From NCBI GenBank assembly GCA_009691805.1, contig SIAK01000009.1, positions 1 to 64,000 on the forward strand: 64,000 nucleotides of DNA, read 5' to 3'. The stretch comes from Phycisphaerales bacterium. GTDB taxonomy: Bacteria > Planctomycetota > Phycisphaerae > Phycisphaerales > SM1A02. Below the pieces are notes generated by a model. It did not search any database, was not told where the DNA came from, and was given only the letters and a program-made list of their open reading frames with translations. Positions 1 through 8,765 of the stretch are shown piece after piece. Made by a program: the position numbers and the translations under genes. Within the stretch, counting starts at the first letter, position 1. Every line of letters starts with the position of its first letter.

Positions 1-5
1 TCGGT

Positions 6-1916
6 TTATTTTTTGAGCGTGAGTCGAGGAAATGGCGGTTGATCATCACGGGTTGACCAGTACAAGTTGCAGTCTCTAAAAAATGGATTTGCGCGTGGGG
101 CGCGTGAGTTTGCGGCAACGCCTCGGTCAACATGAGCCATCATCTCTCCGACGATCGAAGCCATCACACTGTGAGAAACTAACTGCCGAAACCTCTGGAG
201 ATACTTAGGTCGAACGAAATCGCGCATCACGGTGAATTCTGGATCAGCCAAGACCTCAGGATCGAAAACCATGTCATCACGAAAAAAGGACTCCACATTG
301 TCTGTCTGTTGGAGGAGATCCTCTTCAAGCACTGCCTTCACTCGGTTGAAGTCACGAGAATTTTCTGGATACAGCAAACATGCTTGAAACGGCGAATTCA
401 ATTCTGCTTCGAGTGCCGATCGCAATTCATGAGCGAGAGCGAGCTGTGGGACGCGCGCAAACTCACTCGCGAATGCATCCATGACTTGTGCGGCGCAAAT
501 GCTCCGCTGTTGCAGTCGCTCGTCTCGCACCTGCTCAGGCAGGACGCCACTGAGATTCCATGCCGCCGCATAAAGCTCCAACACTGCGGTTCGAGCCTGC
601 ACGATGTCAATGCCTTGGCGCTTCGTCGGATCAAACCTCTTCCAGAGGTGAGCCTCCATCGCGTTCACGAATTCTGCAGAGAGTGTGAACCCTGGCGGAA
701 GCGATTCCTCCATCTGTCGGATGCGCGCGATCAGCTCGGCGATCGCCTCCTCCGAGAGGTCTGAACTTTTTCCAATCGACAGCGCACGCTTGAGCAACTC
801 TTCAACTGCAAGATGCCGTCGATCGAGCGCACTCGCAACGGCGCATCCGATCGACCACGCTTCGATTGGAAACTGCTGCACAAACACAAAGCTTCGAAAT
901 CCCACGCTTCCATGAGGCACGCGCTGATCAAGGTGGAGCATGTCCACATCTGCGTGCATCGCTTTGAGAGATGCGCGAAGGTCTCGGACGCGGCGATCCG
1001 CACTCGCAATTTCCCCACGCGCACGAAGCAGTGCCTGTTCGCCATCCACCGCAACACACCACGCAACAAATCCAAGCGGATCGGGTGTCGGTAACAGTGG
1101 TGCCACAAGGGCAGGTTGTGCGATGACGGTCGCATCGATTGCAGCCGGCGCATCTACTCCCAACTCGCGCGCTGCTGCGACTCGCCTTGCTTCCCTGAGC
1201 AATGATTCGCCAAGCGCATACAGATCACTTGATTCATCGATGATTTGCTGCCTGCGCGCGCGCGACTGTTCGATGGTCGCTGGATCAACAGCAAACGTCG
1301 CATTCGTTCTAGTCGTTGTCCGCCTGAGTGCAGAGCCGAACTCCGCGAACGGATCAAACGTGAGGCATGTTGCATTCTCAAGCAGACGCGTCAGCTCATC
1401 CATCGCAAGTGATGTTGGCACACCGAACGATGCCACATTGAGTTCGAGACGCGCAACGGCATTCGCTCCTGCTCCGAGATCACCTGTGCGATAGGGCAAA
1501 CTCAAGAGGGATGCAGCATCCGTCACACTGATCTTGGGAGTCACGCCCTCGCCCTCTAGACACGATGCGTTCAACAGAAGCGGTCCAAAGTGAACACGTG
1601 TGCACGCCCCTGTTTCTCCGCGCTCACATCGAACAACAAGAAATGCGCGAGTTGCAGTAGCCTCGCTCGCAGCATCCACTCCACCGTCTACACGCACACA
1701 AAGAAGTTGCGCGCGTGTGGCGAAGGGCGGCAGATGCTCGATCACCTTTTGCGCGAACTCCGTCGGAACGCTCTCTTGCTCCGCAGTCGATGCTTGCGCA
1801 GTGACTGCAACCGCCTGCGCGAGGACAGATGCGTTGAGGGGCGACAACCAAATGTTGACGCAAACCGCACCGACAACGAAAGGTCCGCTTCGAATACCAG
1901 CGAGAACCGTAAACAT
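6..1916 (-). CDS. Secreted protein of unknown function
   Basis: I do not recognise a family. The 636-residue product begins with a plausible signal peptide (hydrophobic stretch VVGAVCVNIWLSPLN around residues 14-28, then an Ala-rich segment), so it is probably exported. The rest is mixed helical, rich in Arg, Glu and Ala, with scattered Cys, and shows no motif I can name. The start at 1916 was chosen because a strong GGAGGAGG ribosome-binding site lies six bases before this ATG; the reading frame is open further upstream but that part would overlap the preceding gene. The upstream gene stops at 1919, two bases before this ATG, so the two are very likely cotranscribed and translationally coupled. 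The stop codon is five bases from the window edge, so anything downstream in the operon is not visible. Confidence 0.75.
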   Translation of the reverse strand: MFTVLAGIRSGPFVVGAVCVNIWLSPLNASVLAQAVAVTAQASTAEQESVPTEFAQKVIEHLPPFATRAQLLCVRVDGGVDAASEATATRAFLVVRCERGETGACTRVHFGPLLLNASCLEGEGVTPKISVTDAASLLSLPYRTGDLGAGANAVARLELNVASFGVPTSLAMDELTRLLENATCLTFDPFAEFGSALRRTTTRTNATFAVDPATIEQSRARRQQIIDESSDLYALGESLLREARRVAAARELGVDAPAAIDATVIAQPALVAPLLPTPDPLGFVAWCVAVDGEQALLRARGEIASADRRVRDLRASLKAMHADVDMLHLDQRVPHGSVGFRSFVFVQQFPIEAWSIGCAVASALDRRHLAVEELLKRALSIGKSSDLSEEAIAELIARIRQMEESLPPGFTLSAEFVNAMEAHLWKRFDPTKRQGIDIVQARTAVLELYAAAWNLSGVLPEQVRDERLQQRSICAAQVMDAFASEFARVPQLALAHELRSALEAELNSPFQACLLYPENSRDFNRVKAVLEEDLLQQTDNVESFFRDDMVFDPEVLADPEFTVMRDFVRPKYLQRFRQLVSHSVMASIVGEMMAHVDRGVAANSRAPRANPFFRDCNLYWSTRDDQPPFPRLTLKK

Positions 1917-1918
1917 AT

Positions 1919-3013
1919 TCAGCCTCCTCCCGTACTGCCCGGTGGGAGCGCTGGTTGGGGGTCGGTGCACTCTGCGCAATCATCTTCAATCTCGACAGAG
2001 AGTGCCAGATTCGTCGCCTCCGCGGTCGCGTGGGCCTTCTTCGCGTTTGAAACGCTTGCGTCAGTGTCTACTTGAAGTTCAATGAAGAACACATAGTTAT
2101 GCGGCGCGTTATCGCTCGGCGGCGCAAGGCAAGAAAGTGCATTGAAGTAAAATTCCTGAGCGTCGTGAAACGTCGCAATACGCCCACCGGGGGGAATATT
2201 CCAATCTATTCCAAAGGTTGTTCCGACCTGAACTCCACCTCCGATGGTGAGACCAGGATCATCGAATGACTTTGCGACATGCATCGCTCTCAGACTCTCG
2301 GTCTCCATCTCACGCGCAATCTCGATCGTCCATAGTCCTGGCGCAAACCTCGCCTTCGCATGGGCAAGCGTCCACGCGCTTCCTTCGGGGCAAACTCCGA
2401 GCTTCATCTCTAGATCGATCTCGATTTTCGCCTTTGCTTTGAAACGCATCATCACAGCCTTTGGATCGGGCGTTGGACTCCAGCGAAGAATGAGTTCGTC
2501 TCGCGCGCTGAGAACATTCTGATCGTTGAGTTCCGCGCTGCATACGCACAGGTCTGTTCCCTTCTTGTGTTGAAGCCGTGAGTTCGATCGCAAACTCGAA
2601 CGCCAATTCGTGCCAGAGAACACATCGCACGACGCTGAGTGCCAGCGAGGAATCTCCATCGAACCTGGTTCTCGGAGAGCTAGATCAGCAAGTTCCCTGC
2701 AAACCACACTACAAGGTTCAGGGATTGGGAGCGCCGCGCCCCAATCCGGACAATCACAACGCGGTTTCTCTGGGCTCGGCGCGCCTGGTTTCAATCGGAA
2801 GGACCATCCTGAATTGCATGGATTCTCGGGTGAGGATCCTGGCGCAGTAACGGGATGCCATTCTGTTGGCGGAGTCCAAGGCACGTCATCTGCGCACAAG
2901 GCTGCCGTCATGTTGGGAAAGCGAGAGAGAGATAGAGACGGAAAACATCCGCTGCATTGCTTTTCCTTTGGACAAAATAATCGTCGCGATATGGAATGCA
3001 TCCAAAAATCCAA
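1919..3013 (-). CDS. Cys-rich protein of unknown function
   Basis: About 364 residues if the TTG at 3013 is used; ATG alternatives are at 3001 and 2911. No family is recognised. The N-terminal half carries many cysteines in pairs (CDCPDW, CSVVC, CVCSAE) and many prolines; the C-terminal half (from about residue 165) is a more regular beta-rich domain ending in a Pro/Gly tail. It precedes the 636-residue secreted protein with a two-base gap, so the pair form one operon. The start is uncertain: a good promoter at 3053-3080 and an AAGGTGGGG ribosome-binding site point to an ATG at 3017 that lies in a different frame and reads 43 codons before stopping. Either that is a leader peptide or the 5' end carries a frameshift. 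Confidence 0.6.
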   Translation of the reverse strand: MDFWMHSISRRLFCPKEKQCSGCFPSLSLSRFPNMTAALCADDVPWTPPTEWHPVTAPGSSPENPCNSGWSFRLKPGAPSPEKPRCDCPDWGAALPIPEPCSVVCRELADLALREPGSMEIPRWHSASCDVFSGTNWRSSLRSNSRLQHKKGTDLCVCSAELNDQNVLSARDELILRWSPTPDPKAVMMRFKAKAKIEIDLEMKLGVCPEGSAWTLAHAKARFAPGLWTIEIAREMETESLRAMHVAKSFDDPGLTIGGGVQVGTTFGIDWNIPPGGRIATFHDAQEFYFNALSCLAPPSDNAPHNYVFFIELQVDTDASVSNAKKAHATAEATNLALSVEIEDDCAECTDPQPALPPGSTGGG

Positions 3014-3052
3014 CCATGATGAAAGTCCCCACCTTCACACACGTGCGATGCC

Positions 3053-3080
3053 AGAGTATCCCGAGTAAGTCAGATGTCAA
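3053..3080 (-). promoter_or_regulatory. Sigma-70 type promoter for the 3.0-kb operon
   Basis: On the minus strand TTGACA (3080-3075) is followed after 16 bases by TACTCT (3058-3053). It lies about 40 bases upstream of the possible starts of the two-gene operon that reads toward position 1. The -35 box is a consensus match, the -10 box is partial. Confidence 0.5.
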
Positions 3081-3172
3081 TGCAATCTTACGCCGTTCTC
3101 ACATTTTCTTCGTCCATCAGTTTTACACTTGCACGCCCCTCGAACTGCAGCATGAACGCTTCGATGCACAAC

Positions 3173-3213
3173 AAAAAACGGGAGTCGCGCATTGGATGTG
3201 CGCGACTCCCGTT
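3173..3213 (-). terminator. Intrinsic terminator of the LysM gene
   Basis: A perfect 15-bp stem (3177-3191 with 3199-3213, arms containing GGGAGTCGCGC) has a 7-base loop. On the minus strand it is followed at once by a run of six T (A run at 3173-3178). It lies 27 bases after the stop of the LysM gene. Confidence 0.9.
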
Positions 3214-3239
3214 GGAGTGACTTGCGATGTTGCGTGGGA

Positions 3240-4283
3240 TCAAGAATCCGTGCGGACGCCAGCGATGGCTCCGGCGGTTGGAATCGTGAGCTTCATGCCG
3301 ACGCGAATGTTTGCAGGATCGTTGCCGATCGCGCCCTTGTTCGCGGTGTAAATCTTCTGCCAGAGTTTGCTGTCGCCGTAGGACTTGCGCGCAATCTTCG
3401 AGAGTGTGTCGCCTGCGACGACGACATAGTTTCCGCTCGCCGCGCTCGCGCTTGTGTTCGAGGTTGCTGCGGTTGGATTTGCGATTGGTCTCGTCGACGA
3501 GTTACCCGTCGCAGAGTTAGAACTCGCGAGTGTGTCGCTCGAAGGAATTCGAAGCTTGGTCCCGACCTTCATGCGATTTGGGTCAATCGAAGGATTCGCC
3601 TTGGCAATCACCGTCCACTTGGACTCGCTGCCGAGCAATCGCTTCGCGATGCCGCCGAGCGTGTCGCCTGAAGCGACGGTGTAGTTCGACTCACCCGAGT
3701 TCGAAGCAGTTGTAGGGTTGGCTGGCGGGAAGTTCGTTGGATTGGTTGGCGTCGTCCCAACTGGGCGTGGGCCTGTTGTGTTCGATGGGCTAAAGGTTCC
3801 GGTGTTGCCTGCGGTTGCGCCGTTTGCTGGCTGGACGACGGTTGGCACGGGGTAACCATTGCGGTAGCCGTTTGGATTCTGCGTAACCAGGGTTGAGCCA
3901 TTGCCTGAGGCTGGGTTGGCCGCGTTCGTGCTTGGGAAGTCACCCTTGCCGGTGTCGTTTGTCGTCAAGCGTGGCTCGACAAATGGACGCGCTGCGGGAA
4001 CGCCGGTCGGTGCGCCGTTCCCGGCGTTTGGAATCGGAGTTGGCGTCGTCGCGTTTGGAGTCAGAGTGAGTGTCGACGGGCCCGTGTTTGGGAATCCTGG
4101 CGTGAGCGTCGTCGTTGAGTTTGGTGCGGGCAGTGCCCCCAAAGTGTCCGACGGCGTCGTTGCTGAAGGAGCGACGATGACAGACTTCTTCGTTGGGGTC
4201 GAAGTCCACGTGTAGATGATCGTCCCACCGACGATCACGACCAAAGCGCCGACGGCGATTTTGGTTCCAGTTGGCATGTTCAT
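3240..4283 (-). CDS. Membrane-anchored protein with two LysM domains
   Basis: A 347-residue protein with one N-terminal membrane segment (about residues 9-25), a long low-complexity linker rich in Thr, Pro, Asn and Gly (about 30-195), and two LysM peptidoglycan-binding domains, each starting with the usual Y-x-V-x-x-GDTL pattern: YTVASGDTLGGIAKRL near 200 and YVVVAGDTLSKIARKS near 285. LysM domains bind GlcNAc-containing glycans, so the protein probably reaches from the inner membrane to the cell wall. No catalytic domain is seen. The ATG at 4283 has an AAGGAAGG ribosome-binding site eight bases upstream. It is monocistronic: the secDF terminator lies upstream and its own terminator lies downstream. 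Its cell-biological role is unknown. Confidence 0.85.
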   Translation of the reverse strand: MNMPTGTKIAVGALVVIVGGTIIYTWTSTPTKKSVIVAPSATTPSDTLGALPAPNSTTTLTPGFPNTGPSTLTLTPNATTPTPIPNAGNGAPTGVPAARPFVEPRLTTNDTGKGDFPSTNAANPASGNGSTLVTQNPNGYRNGYPVPTVVQPANGATAGNTGTFSPSNTTGPRPVGTTPTNPTNFPPANPTTASNSGESNYTVASGDTLGGIAKRLLGSESKWTVIAKANPSIDPNRMKVGTKLRIPSSDTLASSNSATGNSSTRPIANPTAATSNTSASAASGNYVVVAGDTLSKIARKSYGDSKLWQKIYTANKGAIGNDPANIRVGMKLTIPTAGAIAGVRTDS

Positions 4284-4487
4284 GAGAAAGGCCTTCCTTG
4301 AGATGCTTGCAGACTACGGAAAATGCCTATTTTTAGGGCAGTTCGCGTCAGTCCATTGCGAGCGCTCCTCCCTGATTCCGGCATCCGTTCCGGGGGAGAA
4401 GTCGCGACATTGATTCGTAAACGTGGCGCTCGTGTGCCACGCGCTACCACTGTAACAATTTCATCGACGCGCGTGCGTCTTCGCATG

Positions 4488-4529
4488 CAAAATGAAAACG
4501 AGGGTCTTCAAATTTTTGAAGACCCTCGT
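4488..4529 (-). terminator. Intrinsic terminator of the secDF operon
   Basis: A 12-bp stem (4498-4509 with 4518-4529, ACGAGGGTCTTC arms) has an 8-base A/T loop and is followed on the minus strand by TTTTCATTTT. It lies 44 bases after the secDF stop codon and closes the tgt-yajC-secDF transcription unit. Confidence 0.85.
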
Positions 4530-4572
4530 AAAAGTAAACGCAAAGGGAAACATGCATCTGCGATGGCGACGG

Positions 4573-7500
4573 TCAGACTGTCGACAGAGTCGTCGCATGG
4601 TTAGGAGCCGCGGCGAGCGCTGCCTTCTTGCGTTCCTCTTCTTCAACCTTGCGGCTGTACGCGAGCGGCGCCGCGATCGCGATCGAACTGAACGTACCTG
4701 CAATGAGACCGATGAGGAACGTATAGGCGAACGGTCGAATACCCGTACCGCCAAACGTAATCAACATCACCGCTGTTGCGAGCGTGCTGCCACCCGTGAG
4801 AACGGTTCGGCTGAACGTCTGATTGATCGAATCATTGAGGCACTCGCGACTGACCCAAGCGCGCTTGCCCCGATTCTCGCGGACGCGATCGAGGATGACG
4901 ACCGTGTCGTTAAGCGAGTATCCGATGATCGTCAGGAGACCCGCGATGACGTTGATGTCGATGCGGTACTCCTCGATGTAGAGGGACGAACCAACGCCGG
5001 TCGAGGCGAGCGGGATGCTGATGGCAAGGAAGCCGAGGCAGATGATCACGTTGAAGGCCACGGCTATGATGGTCGCTGCGGAGAAGCGGAAGCTTCCGAA
5101 GCGAATCCAGATGTAACCGACCATCAGGATGAGGGCGAGGACCGTTGCCACAAGCGCGCTTGCTGCAAGGCCTTGCGCGACCACGGGCGAGAAGCTCGAA
5201 ACCTGATCAAGGCTTGCCTGCTGCGAGAGTGCGGTGGAAACGATCTTCCACTCTTCACTCGCGACGGTCCGATCCCAATTTTCTGCGTCAATCTCCGCCC
5301 AATCGCCCGACGGATCGGTCACCAGGACAGCGATCGAAGTCGCGCCCTTGCTTGGATCGCTCGGATCAGCAAATGCGAGCGGAACGACGAGCGTCTTACG
5401 GCCTGCGGTCGATGACCACTCAGGCTGCAAGCGCATCTGCATGACGCGATCCGTTGCATCGGAGGCGAGGACCGGTGGGTCGATCTGATCGATAATGACT
5501 GCAACGCCATTTCGGAAATCGCCGATCGGTTCAGCCGATGCGCTGGGACGACCGATCGAATCGCCGACTGTCGCGCGATCTGGGCGCTTGGTGTAAAGCC
5601 GATGATTGGTCGTTCCCGCGCCCGTGAACGAGAGCGGGAGCTTCATATCGCGATCGCTCGCGAACTCACGAACGACCGATGCGACGATGCCTTCGGTGAT
5701 CTTCGACTCATCGAAGCCTTCCGGCAATGTCGCGGGATTGCCTGCGCGAATCTGGAAACTCGAGGCACCGCTCTCCGCGCCGCCTGCTCCGAGCGTCAAG
5801 ACGTTGGCCGAACGAAGTTCGGTCAACACAATGTCATCGCTGTGCGTCTCGCCAATCTTGCGGACGCGCGCTTCCACGTCAGCGCGTTGGAGCACGAGTC
5901 GACCTTCAGCGTCCGCTGGTTCTCCTTCTCGGGCCGCGCGCGTCGACAAGGTCATCGCAACGCCGCCACGGAACTCGGTTTCGAAGATGTCGTTGCCGCG
6001 CGCGAACAACGCAACAAGCGCGAACACTGCCGCGATACCACTCACCGTCAACAGCATCGGCTTGTGCTTCACCCAGTCCGTGTGTGGACGCAATGCGGTC
6101 GACACGGATGGAACGACCGATGGGAGCATCGGCAAGGAGGTCACGCCCAGAGGACCTGTGAGGATGTTGAAGAAGAGTCGTGTGACCCAAAGGCCTGTGA
6201 ACAGCGTGGTAAACACGCCGATGCTCATCGTGAGCGCGAATCCCTTGACTTCCGTCGCGCCGACATTGTAAAGCACCACACACGCGATGAGGTTCGTGAC
6301 GTTGCCGTCAATGATCGCACTCATCGCACGCGAGTACGCGTTCTTGATCGCTTCCTTGAGACGTTCGCCCTTCTCCAACTCTTCACGAATACGCTCATAA
6401 ATAAGCACGTTTGCATCGACCGCCATCGCGACGCTCAACGCAACGCCTGCAAGACCAGGCAACGTGAACGTGCCATCGAGCGTGGACATGATGCCGAAGA
6501 TGAGCAGCGCGTTGATCGCGAGCGCAAGATCCGCCACAATGCCCGGCACGAAGTAATAGAGCAGCATCACGATGCAGGTCAGTGCGACGGAGTACACCGT
6601 CGCCCAGAGACCCTTCGTGAGATTGTCCGCGCCGATGCTTGGACCCAAGATGTTCAGCGAAATCGGATCGCTGCCGACCTTCACTTCGAGCGAACCTGCG
6701 GTCAACACGCGAATGAGGTAGTCAATCTCAGCATCGCCGAAACTACCTGTAATCGTGCCGGATCCGTTGATGGCGCTGTTGAGATTGGGCGCAGAATACA
6801 CTTCGTCATCGAGCACGATGGCCATCGGCTGATTGACGTGCGGCGCGGTGAGTCGCCCCATCATTTCTGCGCCAGCTGGATCAAGCACGAATCCGACAGC
6901 CTTGCCACCCAGTCGTTGATCTGTCGTGACGAAAGCGTTGAACATGCCCCACGAAGTGTCGCCCGTGTGGGTCATCGACTTCTCAGGAGTGTCGTAGAGC
7001 AAGAGGTACGGAACGCCGCCGTAATTCGCGCCGACAAGCCCACGCGCTTCCAAGTACACCGCGGCATCCGCTTCAATCGCCGCGACTTGCGCGGGCGTTT
7101 CCGCCCACTGCTTCACATCATTGACTTTGAACCAACGCGCTGCGTCGCCGACCGTGCCCGAAGGTCCACGCTTGGCGAGATCCGCACGAAGTTGTTCTGG
7201 GTTCACACCGATAGGGACTTTGGGATTCACCGCGATGCGGAAATCCAGCACGCCCGCGCCGCGCATGAGACGCATGAGATCTTCAGGATCATCAAGGCTG
7301 GTGCGCTTCGCGACGTACGCGTCTCGGGCAACAACGAGCGCGTTGATCTCACTTGTGAGATGGGCAACCGACGCAGTCAATCGCGTGAGTTCCGCCGCGC
7401 GCAGGCTCGGCAGAGTTTCTGCCTGCCCATCTGCATCAAGTACGAGTGCGCCATCTGCGCCGCGCTTGAACAAAGACTTTGTCGAGAGTTCGAGCGCCGC

Positions 7501-8154
7501 GTGCAGTTGCGCGCGATCAATCGTCATTGCAAGCATCGAGCGAAGCAGCGGCTCATAGCGCGAGTCCGCTAGAACGAGGCGATCTTCCGCAGTGCCGATC
7601 AACGCCGCGTCTGCGTTCTGTAAGACGAGCGCGTCGTACTCCGCACGCGCCGACTTCGCTTCGTCGAAAGCACGCTGCAAATCGACCAGAGAAATCGCGC
7701 GAAGACTTGTCGCATCGCTTCCACCGAACTTCACCGCCGCAGTTCCCGTCGCGAGTGCGAGGTTGAGATCGGTCGCCGCAACAGTTGCTTGCGCGATAAG
7801 CGCATCGAACCGCGCTCGGAAACTCGCCTGCAACGCGCGCACTTCCGCACTTGGCAGTGGCATGACAACTTCGATTCGGTCATTGCCTTGCGGCGTCATC
7901 CCGATATCAAGTACGCCTTGTGGATTGACGCGCTGCTTGAGCACATCAATGACGCGACCTAAGACACGATCCGCGTCCTGCTGATCCGCGGGCATGCGAA
8001 CGGCGTACACCAAACTCACGCCGCCTTGGAGATCCTTGCCGTAGCGGATCCCAGAAGAAGAGAGTCTCCACGCGCAGAGCACGCAGAGGGTGACGAGAAT
8101 TCCGAGCTTCAACCAGAGGTTCTTCATCGCAAGCTTTCGTTGCAGTCGCTTCAC
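4573..8154 (-). CDS. secDF: Protein translocase subunit SecDF (fused)
   Basis: A single 1193-residue polypeptide carries both SecD and SecF, the proton-driven accessory membrane proteins that help Sec-exported proteins leave the channel on the periplasmic side. The SecD half begins with a membrane helix and the GKDLQGGVSLVY motif, followed by a large periplasmic region and the six-helix RND-like block (residues about 500-680, including AMAVDANVLIYERIREE). The SecF half starts near residue 690 with a new membrane helix and ETEFRGGVAMTLS, and ends with RVRENRG and its own membrane block. The periplasmic insert of SecD is longer than in E. coli. The GTG at 8154 has a GGGAG sequence only four bases away; an ATG at 8127 is an alternative. 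It follows yajC and tgt, the classic cluster order. Confidence 0.96.
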   Translation of the reverse strand: MKRLQRKLAMKNLWLKLGILVTLCVLCAWRLSSSGIRYGKDLQGGVSLVYAVRMPADQQDADRVLGRVIDVLKQRVNPQGVLDIGMTPQGNDRIEVVMPLPSAEVRALQASFRARFDALIAQATVAATDLNLALATGTAAVKFGGSDATSLRAISLVDLQRAFDEAKSARAEYDALVLQNADAALIGTAEDRLVLADSRYEPLLRSMLAMTIDRAQLHAALELSTKSLFKRGADGALVLDADGQAETLPSLRAAELTRLTASVAHLTSEINALVVARDAYVAKRTSLDDPEDLMRLMRGAGVLDFRIAVNPKVPIGVNPEQLRADLAKRGPSGTVGDAARWFKVNDVKQWAETPAQVAAIEADAAVYLEARGLVGANYGGVPYLLLYDTPEKSMTHTGDTSWGMFNAFVTTDQRLGGKAVGFVLDPAGAEMMGRLTAPHVNQPMAIVLDDEVYSAPNLNSAINGSGTITGSFGDAEIDYLIRVLTAGSLEVKVGSDPISLNILGPSIGADNLTKGLWATVYSVALTCIVMLLYYFVPGIVADLALAINALLIFGIMSTLDGTFTLPGLAGVALSVAMAVDANVLIYERIREELEKGERLKEAIKNAYSRAMSAIIDGNVTNLIACVVLYNVGATEVKGFALTMSIGVFTTLFTGLWVTRLFFNILTGPLGVTSLPMLPSVVPSVSTALRPHTDWVKHKPMLLTVSGIAAVFALVALFARGNDIFETEFRGGVAMTLSTRAAREGEPADAEGRLVLQRADVEARVRKIGETHSDDIVLTELRSANVLTLGAGGAESGASSFQIRAGNPATLPEGFDESKITEGIVASVVREFASDRDMKLPLSFTGAGTTNHRLYTKRPDRATVGDSIGRPSASAEPIGDFRNGVAVIIDQIDPPVLASDATDRVMQMRLQPEWSSTAGRKTLVVPLAFADPSDPSKGATSIAVLVTDPSGDWAEIDAENWDRTVASEEWKIVSTALSQQASLDQVSSFSPVVAQGLAASALVATVLALILMVGYIWIRFGSFRFSAATIIAVAFNVIICLGFLAISIPLASTGVGSSLYIEEYRIDINVIAGLLTIIGYSLNDTVVILDRVRENRGKRAWVSRECLNDSINQTFSRTVLTGGSTLATAVMLITFGGTGIRPFAYTFLIGLIAGTFSSIAIAAPLAYSRKVEEEERKKAALAAAPNHATTLSTV

Positions 8155-8228
8155 GTACTCCCAAATCGTCGCGATGATTCCATCAACGCGACGATTTGAG
8201 ATTCAAGTTCGAAGTGCCATCTTTCGGC

Positions 8229-8687
8229 TTAGTCAGCCTTCGTACTGTCATCATTCGTTGAAGGAGTCGCTTCAGCGAGGACAGCTTCCACCGCGCCACG
8301 AGTAAATGTCGCGCGCACATTGGAGTTCTCGTCAATCTTCACGACGACGATGTCAGGCTTCACTTCCACGACAGATCCGATGAGTCCGCCCGCCATGCGC
8401 ACGCGATCGTGACGCTTGAGCGAAGAGAGCATCGCAGCGCGCTTCTTCTTTTCTTTGCGACCGCCGAAGAACATCGAGAAGATCATGATGCCGATCACGC
8501 CGAACATCACAATGTTGAACATCGAGCTCATGCCGCTTGCGGGCGCAGCGGGGGCTGGAGTTCCGTCGGCGCCGACGGTGGCCGTCGTCGCGCTCGCGTC
8601 GGCCTTGCCAGCTCCGGGTGGGAGTCCTTCTTGCACAGCAAGAATGAGTGTGGAAGGCATCGCGTCGAATTCAAAATCGTTGGTCAT
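8229..8687 (-). CDS. yajC: Preprotein translocase subunit YajC
   Basis: A small protein with a single membrane helix (MFNIVMFGVIGIMIFSMFFGG) preceded by an Ala/Thr/Pro-rich N-terminus and followed by the basic cluster GRKEKKKR and a compact beta domain (LKRHDRVRMAGGLIG, then VVEVK). This is the YajC layout; YajC joins SecDF at the Sec channel. The first 30-60 residues are longer than in E. coli YajC and show no homology to it that I can see. The ATG at 8687 is one of several possible starts (TTG 8723, ATG 8660); none has a strong ribosome-binding site. It sits between tgt and secDF on the same strand, with 74 bases to secDF, and the context confirms the assignment. Confidence 0.92.
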   Translation of the reverse strand: MTNDFEFDAMPSTLILAVQEGLPPGAGKADASATTATVGADGTPAPAAPASGMSSMFNIVMFGVIGIMIFSMFFGGRKEKKKRAAMLSSLKRHDRVRMAGGLIGSVVEVKPDIVVVKIDENSNVRATFTRGAVEAVLAEATPSTNDDSTKAD

Positions 8688-8765
8688 AAGATTCAATCGT
8701 TGAAGAAGTTGAGCAGCGGACAAAGCAAGAATGTAGACAGTCAGACGCCCGCCTCAAGGTCGGGT

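Noticed and set aside
5602-7572. Long plus-strand ORF (656 codons) opposite secDF
   Set aside because: It is the antisense shadow of a clearly coding secDF; its product is Arg/His-rich without motifs.
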